Origin: Spirochaetota bacterium
Lineage (GTDB): Bacteria; Spirochaetota; UBA4802; JAFGDQ01
Reading direction: 5' to 3'
Assembly (NCBI GenBank): GCA_034190085.1
Contig: JAXHTS010000030.1
Span: 62,001-126,000 of the forward strand
DNA: 64,000 nucleotides
The notes under the pieces are model-generated. The model was given only the letters and a program-made list of their open reading frames with translations. It was not told the origin of the DNA and made no database searches. This document shows positions 46,298-56,698 of the stretch, in pieces. Numbering within the stretch: position 1 is the stretch's first letter; each line of letters starts with the position of its first letter. The position numbers and the translations under genes were made by a program.

Positions 46298-48253
46298 ATG
46301 TCAGTTTTCCAATTTCCCAAAAGCCCTAATAAGATTCATCCTACTGAACCTAGTGCCGTAGGTTCAAGAAATTCGATAGTTCAGGAGGGCCGCGATAAGG
46401 TAGCTGAAGCCAAGCTCATGGTAAGCGAGACCGCTGATAAGGTTTTACATGAGATTGAGAATAAGCTACCAGAAGAAGTATTGGCCAAACTTGATGTTAT
46501 GGGTGGATTGAAAGAGAAGCTATATAATTATGTTAATCAAAGTTATGTGAACATGTTTAACAGATATACTGTTACCATGGAAGATGAAATAATCAAAAAG
46601 GTCAGAGATTTTGTCGACAAGGAAGAATCAAAAGGGTTGGCAAGATATACGCCAAGGGAATTGGTTGAACTTATTGATAAAATAGGCGGGGCAGAAAAGT
46701 TCAACACAGGCGAGGTTGAAAAATCCTTAGTAAACATGTATGGTCATTTGCATGGGCATATTCAACGGGGATTGAATGAACTCGAAAATGATACTAATTC
46801 AATTTTAAGGCAAAAAACCGATGTCGGATCATTCATTAGGGGTCAAAATGCTTATGCCATATTAAAGTGTGTATTTAAGGATAATGTCTATAGGCCTAAG
46901 TATGTGTATGATGTAAAGCTATCTGTAAACGTTCTAGATAGTGAGTTAATAAGCCCTCTGCATCATTATCAGGTTACACTTGAATCATTGTTAAAGAATT
47001 CTATACAGAAACACATTCATGAATTGATTGAAAAACAGATAGATCAACTTAAGGAAGAGCTTGTAGATCAGGGCAAAAGTGAGTTAAGCGGATCAGAGAT
47101 AATGTTTGAGAAGATTAAGAAAGTTGAGAATTTTACTGATGACGACAAGGAAGATGAGCAATCAAAGAGGTATACCATTCTTGCTAAGAAATTTTTGGAT
47201 AAAATAGAGGGTTTGAGAGCTGAGATTGAGTTGGAGGAATATGATTCATTAAACATAAGAGAGAATATCAAATATATAATTGATGAGGAGAATATAAGAA
47301 ATAGAGGATACAATACATCAGTTAATGCTCTAACCTCTATACTCGATACAAGTAAATTAGGATATCAGGTATGTGATAATCTTAAAAATGCAAGGGTTTG
47401 TCACATTAGAGAATATGAGGAGATTGAAGCTTCCATTCTTCCTGATGAGAGATACAGCATAAGATTGGCATATTATGACCAAAATCAGTTGAGGGAAGAG
47501 AAGAAGGAGTATGATAAGCAGATGGATGCTTTTGCAAATGAAGTACTGAAAGCATGGGATGTGGTTCATGCCCTTTATGAGTCAAAGAAGAGGTTTAGGG
47601 CTCTCAGGGATTTTGATGATCTTACTAATAGATTGATGAGTAAGGAATGGAGAAGAAGGAAAAAGGAAGAGGAATCTGATCCTGAAGGCGTACTCTGGAA
47701 TGAAATCGGCGAGATGTATCCAGAGAACACCTTCGTTGAAAAAAATAATAGAACCTATGAATATCGGATATTACATTTAAGAAGGAAAATGAAATATTTG
47801 ACTGATATGGTAAAGGAGATGTATGGATTCCAAAATCCAATTGAACGTGTGATATTGGATGAGAGAATAAAATTTCTTGAAGATAGGTTTCACGAGTTTA
47901 CCTATAAGGTTAATCCGCATCATATTCAACCAGGTGTAATCATTGATATAGATGTAACGACAACTAAGAGAAAACAGTATCTATTAAAGGGGATGGCTAA
48001 TGTTTTAAATGAGTTTCTTTTTGAGATATCGAAGGGATTTGCTGATGCTGCCTTTGCTGCTTTTAAGAGAAGAAGATCCACAATGAGATCAGATTTTGAT
48101 CAATCATTTGGTGAAGAAGAGATAAAAGAGGACCTTTTTGAAGCAGCCTATAAGGAGGCTGATCAAGGCACATCGGATGTCAAGGGATCTATTGCATTAT
48201 CCCCTCCCAAAAGAAGATCAAGGAGCAAGACCTCAGGACTAAAAGAATTATAA
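46298..48253 (+). CDS. cfpA: Cytoplasmic filament protein CfpA-like
   Basis: 651 hydrophilic residues without signal or membrane segments, rich in Lys and Glu, with extended helical stretches. It resembles the spirochaete cytoplasmic filament protein CfpA in length (Treponema CfpA is about 680 residues), composition and gene neighbourhood: a vWA protein before it and, after one gene, a pyruvate phosphate dikinase homologue. CfpA assembles ribbons under the cytoplasmic membrane along the periplasmic flagella. GGAGG lies seven bases before the ATG and a terminator follows the stop. The recognition rests mainly on context, not alignment. Confidence 0.6.
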   Translation: MSVFQFPKSPNKIHPTEPSAVGSRNSIVQEGRDKVAEAKLMVSETADKVLHEIENKLPEEVLAKLDVMGGLKEKLYNYVNQSYVNMFNRYTVTMEDEIIKKVRDFVDKEESKGLARYTPRELVELIDKIGGAEKFNTGEVEKSLVNMYGHLHGHIQRGLNELENDTNSILRQKTDVGSFIRGQNAYAILKCVFKDNVYRPKYVYDVKLSVNVLDSELISPLHHYQVTLESLLKNSIQKHIHELIEKQIDQLKEELVDQGKSELSGSEIMFEKIKKVENFTDDDKEDEQSKRYTILAKKFLDKIEGLRAEIELEEYDSLNIRENIKYIIDEENIRNRGYNTSVNALTSILDTSKLGYQVCDNLKNARVCHIREYEEIEASILPDERYSIRLAYYDQNQLREEKKEYDKQMDAFANEVLKAWDVVHALYESKKRFRALRDFDDLTNRLMSKEWRRRKKEEESDPEGVLWNEIGEMYPENTFVEKNNRTYEYRILHLRRKMKYLTDMVKEMYGFQNPIERVILDERIKFLEDRFHEFTYKVNPHHIQPGVIIDIDVTTTKRKQYLLKGMANVLNEFLFEISKGFADAAFAAFKRRRSTMRSDFDQSFGEEEIKEDLFEAAYKEADQGTSDVKGSIALSPPKRRSRSKTSGLKEL

Positions 48254-48276
48254 TAGCAAAAATATTATTAGTTGTT

Positions 48277-48307
48277 AAAAAGGATGCTGTAAAGAGCATC
48301 CTTTTTT
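48277..48307 (+). terminator. Intrinsic terminator after the cfpA-like gene
   Basis: A 12 bp perfect stem (AAAAAGGATGCT with its complement) around GTAAAG, ending in a run of six T. It sits 24 bases after the stop codon and separates cfpA from the next gene. Confidence 0.85.
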
Positions 48308-48470
48308 ATTATGCTAATTAAGTTATATATTAATAATTAAATTATAATTGAAAATACCGATAATTTATGTAAAGATAGAGACCTCACATCGTTCATTTAT
48401 GAAATCCAAAACTGCTAATTCATTTTAATAAGACATGATTGAATGAAAAACCAGAATGGAGAATTATATC

Positions 48471-49370
48471 ATGGATACAACGTTTTATTCACTCGCAACC
48501 AAGAGACATTTTAACAAGAGTTTGAATCATTTTTTTAAAGTAAATGAAATTGTTGAAGAACTGGAATTAAAGGGAAATCTTGCTGATATTGTAGATGAAC
48601 AATTGAATAATAACGAGTTATTAGACGATCAAATATTACCAATTATTGGAGCGGTTGTTAAGGATAAATTTGGTTACTCTTTTCATTCCTTTATCATACC
48701 AACTACCATAACCGATTTCAATAAGATCCAGGAAGAAACCTCCAAATGGACAACAATTGATATTATAATGGTATATTACGATCCCAATGGAAAGATAGCA
48801 TTATTAAATCCAAAGAATCTTGAACATTGGGAGAGGGTAAGAGAATTGACCAGGGATCAGTTGATCATTATTTATACAAAATATTTAAAGTCAGATGATG
48901 AACAGAAGATTGAGTTCGAGGCAATTTCAGCTATTGAAGAGATGATAGCTGGACGAGATGTTTTTATTAATCAGAAGTTTATAGATCATACAGTTATAAC
49001 CAAAAAGAAATTGAAAAAAGATCCCACAATTGCCGGACAGAAACGTTCAACACCGAAGTATTCAGTTTTGGTTACAAATGAATTATTTCATAATGGGAAT
49101 GTTGAGGCCTGGAAAAAAATAATTGAAAGCTTTACTGTTTCGCATCCTGATCTAGAGGTTGCAATTTTTTATGAGGGCGAAGTAATAAATAATATAAATA
49201 CACTTTTTAAGTGGGGAAAGGTAAAGAATGGGTGCTTGATCTTTTTCCAGGTGATTGGTGAAGAGATAAGGGATGTCTCTAAACTGCAGAAGTACCTATT
49301 TGAGGGAGCAAGCCCAAGATTTGAGCAATTCTTAAAGCTTGGTGTAGGAAAGATTCTCAAGCTTTTTTAG
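48471..49370 (+). CDS. Soluble protein of unknown function
   Basis: 299 residues from the ATG at 48471, which has GGAG nine bases upstream; an ATG five codons earlier has no site. There is no signal or membrane segment. The two halves each contain alternating beta/alpha patterns (IIPTTITDFNKIQEET, ISFTVSHPDL-like), and the last 100 residues are strand-rich. No family is recognised. It lies 30 bases before the PPDK homologue, in the same operon. The same slot is filled by a hypothetical protein in Treponema, as I recall, so it may be a conserved spirochaete partner. Confidence 0.7.
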   Translation: MDTTFYSLATKRHFNKSLNHFFKVNEIVEELELKGNLADIVDEQLNNNELLDDQILPIIGAVVKDKFGYSFHSFIIPTTITDFNKIQEETSKWTTIDIIMVYYDPNGKIALLNPKNLEHWERVRELTRDQLIIIYTKYLKSDDEQKIEFEAISAIEEMIAGRDVFINQKFIDHTVITKKKLKKDPTIAGQKRSTPKYSVLVTNELFHNGNVEAWKKIIESFTVSHPDLEVAIFYEGEVINNINTLFKWGKVKNGCLIFFQVIGEEIRDVSKLQKYLFEGASPRFEQFLKLGVGKILKLF

Positions 49371-49400
49371 GAACTAAACAATTGGAGGTTGAATAATTAA

Positions 49401-52010
49401 ATGGAAAATATTATTTTTTTTAATAAAGACTTAAAGAGGATTGATGAAAAAATAAAGAAAAAATGTGGGATCAGGGGCAGAAGGGCTATCGATTTAGCTA
49501 TGATGGGTCTGCAGATAGCTCCAGGTTTTATTATTGATTCAGAATTGACTAAAAAGTTACCCCGTGTAAATGTGAAGCAGATCATTAAGTCATTTATTAC
49601 GCATTTAGAGAAGGATACTAGCAAGAGATATGGAGATTCCAACAAACCCTTGCTATTAAAGGTTGTTTTGAGTTCAGATCTTAATGTTCCAAATTTTCCA
49701 TCTGTACATAATATTGGCTTAAATGATGAGACCGTCATTGGATTTGGTAAATTTACGAGTGAAGATTTTGCTTATGGAGAATATAGATTTTTATTGAATA
49801 ATATGGGCAGGAAGATATATGAACTGGATGAAGAGGTTTTTAACCAGATAGATAATAAGCTTTCAACACACCCCAAGGCAGCTGAGTTAAAGCAGGCTGT
49901 GGATAGCTATAAAAAGTATTTAGGTGATGTGTTTAATCAGGATGTTTATGATCAGCTTGGACTTATATTAAAGGGCGCTGCTTCGAAGTATTGTGATTCT
50001 GAGCTAGATGTTGACAACTCCCTATCCATAATGATCCAGGCAATGGTATATGGGAATTTTGGAGAAAGCTCTTATGCAGGGAATTATTATACTCGAAATA
50101 TAGTCACTGGTGATTCAAAAATTCAGGGGCATTTTATTAATAATGAATTCGATATTGATAGAGGGAAGCCAAAACCTGTTGATAAAATTGAAAAGAAATA
50201 CTTTAATATGTTTTCTGAAATATCAAAAAAGGTTGAGGAGAATTTTAAAGAGATTCGGGAGATAAAATTTACTATTGAGGAGGGTAATTTTTGGATTGTT
50301 GAACAGTATGAAGTTGATGAAAAATCAACACAATCTCATATTAAAACCCTCTTAGACCTTTGTAAAAGGAAAGTGATAGATGAGGACTATCTTATTAACC
50401 ATATAAAACCTGAACAGCTTAATGAATTGTTGCATCCTGTGATCGATCCCAGTACTGTCAAGACTATAAAAACTATAAAAGGTGGGATTGCCGGCTCTAC
50501 TGGCGCTGCTATTGGGAGGGTCTACTTCTCAACACAGAGGCTCTTGAAAGAATATAAAAGGGAAATTATGCGTGGTGGTGATACAAATACGATTCTTGTA
50601 ATGCCGGCGACCTATGCAGAGGAGGTTAAGGCCATTGAGGTTGCCCAAGGTGTAATAACCACAGAGGGCGGCTTCTCTTCTCATGCCCCAGTTGTTGCGC
50701 GCAGTCTTGGGAAGGTGGCAATGGTTCAGCCGGATATGAAGATCAATAAGGATTCCTTAACTCTTGGAGAAAAGACTATTCGCGAGGGTGAGTATGTTTC
50801 AATCAATGTTCCTTATTACGAAGACCCAACTATCTATCTTGGTAGAGTTGGATTAATAGAACCTAATTTTAAGAATAACGGTCTACTCGATTTTCTGGAA
50901 ATAGTAGAAAAATATATCAACAGATTTGATGTCAGAGCTAATGTCGATCAGGGAAGGGAGGCTCTAGTTGCAAAGGATTTCAAGGCAAAGGGTGTTGGAC
51001 TTTGTAGGACTGAGCATATGTTCTTTAATGAAAAAAGAATTATGACCTTTAGAGAGATGATTTTGGCAAAGGATGAAGCTGAGAGGAGGAAGGTTTTAGA
51101 TTCATTAAAGCCCATGCAGAGGTCGGATTTTTATGATTTGTTCAAAATTATGGAGGGTAGTCCTGTGACAATAAGGTTGTTGGATGCCCCCCTTCACGAG
51201 TTTTTGCCAAGAACTGAAGATAGCATGAATAATTTTATCAAATACCTACAATCAAAGAAAAAGGGAACCAAGCCTAATGAGATAAGGAGTAGATGCGAAG
51301 AACTCGATGAGATGAATCCCATGTTGGGTCATCGGGGATGCAGGGTAGCAATAACCTATCCAGAGATATATGAAATGCAGTGTAGAGCAATTTTTGAGGC
51401 TGCATGTATGCTAACAAAAGAGGGTATAGTAGTCAAACCTGAAATTATGATACCAATTGTTATGAGTGAACAGGAGATCAAGTTTTTGAAAAATGGCAAA
51501 CGGATTGAGGGAAAGATTGTTAAGGGTATCAGGGATATCAAAGAAGAAGTTATTAAGGATTATGGAATTGATGATCTTGAATATAGTGTTGGTACCATGA
51601 TTGAACTACCGGCAGCTGCTTTACGAGCAGGTAATATTGCTCAGTATGCTGATTTTTTTAGTTTTGGTACAAATGATTTAACTCAGACATCCTATGGTTT
51701 ATCAAGGGACGATAGCACTTCATTCTTCCCAAGTTATTCACTGTATGACCTAATGAAGGATAATCCCTTTAAGATACTTGGTGAGGAGGTTAAGGAACTG
51801 ATTGAGATTGCATCCCTTAGGGGAAGGCTAACAAGACCAGACATTAAAATTGGTTTATGTGGAGAACATGGCGCTGATCCCAATAATATTGAGTTTTGTA
51901 TAACTACTGGACTAGATTATGTATCCTGTTCACCCTATTCTATACCACTAGCTAAATTATCAATTGCACAAAATAATCTAAAGATGAAACAACTTGATAT
52001 GGAGCAATAA
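49401..52010 (+). CDS. Pyruvate phosphate dikinase homologue with degenerate ATP-binding domain
   Basis: 869 residues. The central phosphohistidine domain (TTEGGFSSHAPVVAR, His428) and the C-terminal PEP/pyruvate barrel (GVGLCRTEHMF, NPMLGHRGCRVA, FSFGTNDLTQTSYGLSRDD, GLCGEHGADP) are well kept. The N-terminal ATP-grasp domain is not: the RSGA-xx-SMPGMMDT loop reads VLSSDLNVPNFPSVHNIG, and the LQTR site reads VEQYE, losing arginines that bind ATP phosphates. PPDK normally interconverts PEP and pyruvate with PPi. Here ATP use looks impaired, so it may phosphorylate by another route or be a regulator. Confidence 0.85.
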   Translation: MENIIFFNKDLKRIDEKIKKKCGIRGRRAIDLAMMGLQIAPGFIIDSELTKKLPRVNVKQIIKSFITHLEKDTSKRYGDSNKPLLLKVVLSSDLNVPNFPSVHNIGLNDETVIGFGKFTSEDFAYGEYRFLLNNMGRKIYELDEEVFNQIDNKLSTHPKAAELKQAVDSYKKYLGDVFNQDVYDQLGLILKGAASKYCDSELDVDNSLSIMIQAMVYGNFGESSYAGNYYTRNIVTGDSKIQGHFINNEFDIDRGKPKPVDKIEKKYFNMFSEISKKVEENFKEIREIKFTIEEGNFWIVEQYEVDEKSTQSHIKTLLDLCKRKVIDEDYLINHIKPEQLNELLHPVIDPSTVKTIKTIKGGIAGSTGAAIGRVYFSTQRLLKEYKREIMRGGDTNTILVMPATYAEEVKAIEVAQGVITTEGGFSSHAPVVARSLGKVAMVQPDMKINKDSLTLGEKTIREGEYVSINVPYYEDPTIYLGRVGLIEPNFKNNGLLDFLEIVEKYINRFDVRANVDQGREALVAKDFKAKGVGLCRTEHMFFNEKRIMTFREMILAKDEAERRKVLDSLKPMQRSDFYDLFKIMEGSPVTIRLLDAPLHEFLPRTEDSMNNFIKYLQSKKKGTKPNEIRSRCEELDEMNPMLGHRGCRVAITYPEIYEMQCRAIFEAACMLTKEGIVVKPEIMIPIVMSEQEIKFLKNGKRIEGKIVKGIRDIKEEVIKDYGIDDLEYSVGTMIELPAAALRAGNIAQYADFFSFGTNDLTQTSYGLSRDDSTSFFPSYSLYDLMKDNPFKILGEEVKELIEIASLRGRLTRPDIKIGLCGEHGADPNNIEFCITTGLDYVSCSPYSIPLAKLSIAQNNLKMKQLDMEQ

Positions 52011-52247
52011 AAAACATACATAATATAGATTAAATTGCACTAGCATATATATTAATCCTACACCTCAATTGACTTTTACTGTATGTAAGTTATTATTTAG
52101 CAACTTAGATAGAACACTATTATTCAACCCTTGAAATGTTAACATGGACTTTTCCCATAACATTGCTTTCAGGAATGTGTCCTCTATACTACCAATTCGC
52201 TGAATATATCAGAACATCCTAGAAGATCGAACATATTACAATTTGAC

Positions 52248-52276
52248 TTGACACTGGTTAGGGTAAAAACTATAGA
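52248..52276 (+). promoter_or_regulatory. Sigma-70 promoter for the MFS transporter
   Basis: TTGACA at 52248-52253, 17 bases, and TATAGA at 52271-52276. Transcription would start about 52283, which rules out a TTG start at 52281. Confidence 0.65.
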
Positions 52277-52313
52277 ATAGTTGAACATTCCGACCAGAGG
52301 ATTTTCAAAAATT

Positions 52314-53567
52314 ATGCTCTTCCGCTTTAGTCTTTACGGTTTTCTTAAAAATCAAAAATATTTCGAGCCTGTATTCTATCTGATATTGCTTCAAGAAAAG
52401 GGCTTGACCTTCACTATGCTTGGAATATTGATTGGTTTTGGCGGAATATGTGTCAATCTCTTTGAGATTCCAAGCGGAGCGTTAGCCGATATCTGGGGTC
52501 GACGAAAATGTATGATCTTTAGTTTTATTAGCTATATCTCGAGTTTTATTCTATACTATATATCACAACAGATATGGTTGCTCTTTTTTGCTATGATACT
52601 CTTTAGTATAGGAGAGGCCTTTAGAACAGGGACACATAAGGCTATGATCTTTGACTGGCTCAGGATGCATGAGCGGCTTGATGAAAAGACCATGATTTAT
52701 GGCTATACTCGATCTTGGTCTAAAATTGGATCTTCCCTCAGCGCGTTAATAGGCGTAGCCTTTATGTTGAGTTGGAGATCACTTAACCCCAAGGCAGAGT
52801 ATAGTCATGTGTTTCTGCTATGTATTGTGCCATATTCAATTGCGATAATTAATCTATTGGGTTACCCAAAGGAGTTGGATGGAGAGAGGAAGAGGGCCTC
52901 TCTAAAGATTGTATTGCATCATCTATTCAACACGATAAAGGATGCCATTAAAATATCTCAACTTCGCCGTCTTTTTATCGAATCCATGAGCTTTGAAGGC
53001 ACATTCAAGGCAGTAAAGGACTATGTTCAACCAATTACATATCTTATGGTGATGAGTCTGCCAGTCATTATAATCTTTACAGAAATGGAACAGCTAACAA
53101 CACTTGTGATCTATGGTATTTATTTTATAATGGATTCAATTGCTAGCATAGCCTCCAGGTATTCTTATCGGTTTAGCTTTATAGTTGGTGGAGAAGAGCG
53201 AGGATGTCGATTTATCTGGTGGATGACCTTGATGCTCTTCATTATTATGGCACCTTTATTATACTATAAGATATATTTAGGGGTCATTTCAGCCTTTATC
53301 GTATTCCACTTTCTCCAGAATGTATGGCGCCCAATGTTAATTAGCAGATTTGACACATATTCACGTCCTGAGAGCGGGGCGACAATACTATCAATCGAAT
53401 CACAGGCTAAGTCATTTTATATATTAATTGCTGCTCCCCTTCTCGGTTTTGTTATTGATTATACAAACAGCGGTGGTTTTGAGAAAAATTTCTGGCCTAT
53501 TGCAGCAATGGGCATTGTTATTTCCCTTCTTATGATAACAACCAGTTTGAAAATGCAGCGCACTTAA
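52314..53567 (+). CDS. Major facilitator superfamily transporter
   Basis: 417 residues from the ATG at 52314, chosen because the promoter excludes an earlier TTG. Eleven or twelve hydrophobic segments; loop 2-3 has the MFS motif GALADIWGRRK after an N-terminal helix and FEIPSG, typical of uncharacterised exporters. The transported compound is unknown. It is followed by the Nudix-like gene after 30 bases, so the two may be cotranscribed. Confidence 0.85.
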   Translation: MLFRFSLYGFLKNQKYFEPVFYLILLQEKGLTFTMLGILIGFGGICVNLFEIPSGALADIWGRRKCMIFSFISYISSFILYYISQQIWLLFFAMILFSIGEAFRTGTHKAMIFDWLRMHERLDEKTMIYGYTRSWSKIGSSLSALIGVAFMLSWRSLNPKAEYSHVFLLCIVPYSIAIINLLGYPKELDGERKRASLKIVLHHLFNTIKDAIKISQLRRLFIESMSFEGTFKAVKDYVQPITYLMVMSLPVIIIFTEMEQLTTLVIYGIYFIMDSIASIASRYSYRFSFIVGGEERGCRFIWWMTLMLFIIMAPLLYYKIYLGVISAFIVFHFLQNVWRPMLISRFDTYSRPESGATILSIESQAKSFYILIAAPLLGFVIDYTNSGGFEKNFWPIAAMGIVISLLMITTSLKMQRT

Positions 53568-53597
53568 TTTTAATCTTAATAAGGATAGAATATCGAA

Positions 53598-54281
53598 TTG
53601 ACAGAGCCTTTACAAAAAATTGATGAGATGATAGAAGAGTGGGATTGGATAAAAGCCATCCCTATAGGTAAGGCCATTTATAGAGATAAGGCGCACAAAG
53701 AGGGCATTCCTCATGAAGGTGTGCATCTTTGGGTAATAAGATCTGAAATGGATAAAATAGAACTCCTATTTCAACATAGATCAAGACTCAAGAAGACCTA
53801 CCCAAATTGTCTTGATATAACTGTTGGCGGACATGTCCCCTTTGGAGTAAATGAAAATAAGATACAGAAGGAAAGCTATGAAGAGATCGGTATCTTTCCA
53901 GCGGCTGAGGATTTTATTGATCTAGGCTACTACCGCTATGAGGAGAAGGATGAGGTGATGTTTCATCGAGAATTCCAGCGTGTACATCTACTTGTGGAAA
54001 ACAGACCATTGGATCAGTTCAGTTTTAATGATGGTGAGGTAGATGAAATCTATACGATTCCACTTAATAAACTTGAGGAACTTCTTATCAAGGACATAAC
54101 CTTCTATGCTAATGGATATGATGGCAGTAAGATAATAACAAAAAAAATCTCCAGGAGGGATTTTCATCCACTTTTGTTCTCACCTACGATGAAAGAGTAT
54201 ATGAGTGTGGTGATTGAGGGAGCAAAGGAGCTAGTCCAGAAAGGAGTTGTGACAGTTAAAATGCCCTCTCTAGTGTTATAA
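53598..54281 (+). CDS. Nudix hydrolase-like protein with altered Nudix box
   Basis: 227 residues from a TTG with AAGGA upstream. The central part resembles the IPP-isomerase/YfcD-like Nudix group (VHLWVI, LDITVGGHVPFG...KESYEEIGI). Compared with G-x5-E-x7-R-E-U-x-E-E-x-G-U, the first Glu is missing, the Arg reads Lys and the box is one residue short; the E-E pair that binds metal is kept. It would hydrolyse a nucleoside diphosphate derivative or isomerise a polyprenyl precursor if active. It follows the MFS gene closely. Confidence 0.75.
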   Translation: MTEPLQKIDEMIEEWDWIKAIPIGKAIYRDKAHKEGIPHEGVHLWVIRSEMDKIELLFQHRSRLKKTYPNCLDITVGGHVPFGVNENKIQKESYEEIGIFPAAEDFIDLGYYRYEEKDEVMFHREFQRVHLLVENRPLDQFSFNDGEVDEIYTIPLNKLEELLIKDITFYANGYDGSKIITKKISRRDFHPLLFSPTMKEYMSVVIEGAKELVQKGVVTVKMPSLVL

Positions 54282-54386
54282 TATCAATCGTAATTCAAAT
54301 GAGAAATGATAAAGCCTTCATTAAAACGATTTAAAGCAATCCTAACTCATCGAAATTTCGACAGATTACATGGGAGTAATATTTAA

Positions 54387-56609
54387 TTGAAATTAATTAA
54401 CAGATCCATATTATCCCATGGAGGAAATATTTTATCCTTTATGAAGAGGAATAGGGACTATTATATATCTGGTATAATTGTATTTTTGGGGCTCTTTTTG
54501 GCAAGCCTCATGATGAACCATGAGTTTTCCTACATGGGGAACCAGAGCGATAGCATAAGCAAAATAATAATAAACAACTTCTGGCATATAGTTTTATTCC
54601 AATTAGTTAAGCTATTATTAATATATCTTATAATAGGAATTACTCTAAACGTAATATTTTATGGCGCCTTGATCCAATTTCAAATGATGTTCAATATTAT
54701 TCGAAAACCCTTAACAAATAATATAATGAATATGTCAATGCTGCTCTTCTTCGCTCTGCTGTTATTCTCTAAAAAGCTTATAGAAAATCCTCAGTTGTAT
54801 GTTGAGAACTGGTCTCAACGCTCAGAGTTATTCAGGAAATATCAAATATTCTTAACTGACTCAATTTCACCAAATATATTCTATTTACTTATACTTTTTA
54901 TCTTTGCTATTGCTCTATTTTTTTTTCTACTATCCCTAGATTGGAATGATTATTTCAAGAATTTGTTTAATTGGGTTAAACATAATAGGGGTATTCAAAC
55001 AGTAATTATTACTCTAGGGATTGGAATATCATTCATTATTATTTATTCAGGAAATGTAAAATTATACAATAATAATACTGAGAGACCAAATATTCTGATA
55101 ATCTCAGCTGATGCCCTGCGTCCTGATCATCTTAGCTGTAATGGTTATCATAGAAAGACAACGCCACATATTGACAGATTGTCAAGGCAGTCCCTTCAGA
55201 TTAGAGGTGTAATAACAACTGTTCCAAGAACCTTTCCATCCTGGGTGAGTATCCTTACTTCTACATATCCTCTAACTCACGAAATAAAGCATATGCTTCC
55301 AAGGTCCAGAGAGAGAAATGCTGAATTCAACACTGTTTGTAATGATCTTAACAAATTAGGATACAAAACTGCTGTAATTTCTGATTTTGCAGGTGATATC
55401 TTTCCGAGAATAGACCTGGGTTTTGACAAGGTGATAGCGCCTGATTTGAATTTTTCAACATTGATAAAGCAGATCCTATTAGAAAGACAGACCTTTCTCT
55501 TGCCCTTTGTAACCAATAGAATTGGAATGCTTTTATTTCCTGAGATGCGTGGTATTGCTCGATTCTCAGTACCCTATATTTTAACAGAAGAGACCAAGAG
55601 AGAGATTAAGGCTTCACAAGGAAATCCATTCTTCATTGTAACGTTTTACTCAATAACTCACTTTCCCTTTGCGGCGCCCTACCCTTTTTATAAAAAATAT
55701 TCTAATCCAGATTATAATGGCCCCTATAAATACTATAAGGAAAGAATTATTAAACTCAGCGAGGATAATAAAGCCTCTCATCAGAATGTCATAGGGGAAG
55801 ACAGCGAACAGGTCACAGCGTTATACGATGGATGCTTCAACCTTTTTGACAGGGAAGTGGGTAAAATTGTTGATTTCCTCTCTGATAAAAAAATGTTAGA
55901 TAACACAATAATTGTGATTACTTCTGATCATGGGGAGAATCTGTATGAAAAGGATTTAGGGATGGGGCATGGAGAACATCTACGAAGCAATCTATCATTG
56001 GAGGTCCCATTAATTATTTTTTCCAATAATAATAAAATTCAAAAGGGAGAGAGGCTTAACAGGCTATCCAGCACAATTGATATCATACCAACAATATTTG
56101 ATATTGCTTGTTTAAACGAACCGGACTATTTTGAGGGTGTATCTATCCTGAAGAAAAGGAATATTATTGGTTATAATGAAATCACAAACATTGATGCCTA
56201 CTCTGAGACAGGGGTATGGTTTGATAATAATAAAAATTCAGATCTCTTCTTTCATCACCTTAGAATAGACTATCCTGATATCTCAGTAATATCAGAGATA
56301 GATCTTTTGCATAGGAATGAAATTGTTCTTCAGCAGGGATATCAAAATATTGTCAATGCATCGAAGCATAGAACTATATATTCAGGTAGATATAAACTGA
56401 TCTATGTTCCTCTATCTGAGGGTCCCAGATTTGAACTATATGATTATATTGAGGACCCCTACAATAGAATCGATCTTTCGAAAACGAAGAAGGATCAGCT
56501 TGAGATCATGAAAAAAAAATTTTATCAATTCGTGGATGAAAAGAGTTCAGGTAATTATCTCGTAAAGGAGGAATTCCTTTTGCCCATCTTCACGGATCCA
56601 ATATTTTAA
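54387..56609 (+). CDS. Alkaline-phosphatase-superfamily membrane enzyme (LtaS/phosphoethanolamine transferase-like)
   Basis: 740 residues from a TTG with GGGAG upstream. Five membrane helices lie within residues 27-222. The catalytic domain begins NILIISADALRPDH (metal Asp), and the sulfatase-like signature reads TFPSWVSILTSTYP, placing a Thr where sulfatases have Cys or Ser; metal ligands also appear in TSDHGENLYE and GHGEHL. A Thr nucleophile is typical of LtaS and phosphoethanolamine transferases, so phospholipid head-group transfer to an envelope glycan is more likely than sulfate release. It pairs with the similar enzyme downstream. Confidence 0.82.
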   Translation: MKLINRSILSHGGNILSFMKRNRDYYISGIIVFLGLFLASLMMNHEFSYMGNQSDSISKIIINNFWHIVLFQLVKLLLIYLIIGITLNVIFYGALIQFQMMFNIIRKPLTNNIMNMSMLLFFALLLFSKKLIENPQLYVENWSQRSELFRKYQIFLTDSISPNIFYLLILFIFAIALFFFLLSLDWNDYFKNLFNWVKHNRGIQTVIITLGIGISFIIIYSGNVKLYNNNTERPNILIISADALRPDHLSCNGYHRKTTPHIDRLSRQSLQIRGVITTVPRTFPSWVSILTSTYPLTHEIKHMLPRSRERNAEFNTVCNDLNKLGYKTAVISDFAGDIFPRIDLGFDKVIAPDLNFSTLIKQILLERQTFLLPFVTNRIGMLLFPEMRGIARFSVPYILTEETKREIKASQGNPFFIVTFYSITHFPFAAPYPFYKKYSNPDYNGPYKYYKERIIKLSEDNKASHQNVIGEDSEQVTALYDGCFNLFDREVGKIVDFLSDKKMLDNTIIVITSDHGENLYEKDLGMGHGEHLRSNLSLEVPLIIFSNNNKIQKGERLNRLSSTIDIIPTIFDIACLNEPDYFEGVSILKKRNIIGYNEITNIDAYSETGVWFDNNKNSDLFFHHLRIDYPDISVISEIDLLHRNEIVLQQGYQNIVNASKHRTIYSGRYKLIYVPLSEGPRFELYDYIEDPYNRIDLSKTKKDQLEIMKKKFYQFVDEKSSGNYLVKEEFLLPIFTDPIF

Positions 56610-56698
56610 TACTTATATTAAATAGAATTTATTCCCAAATAGTATTGAAGATCCCTTTACTTAGCTTTTTTGATAAACATTCGGTTGATTACTAAACT

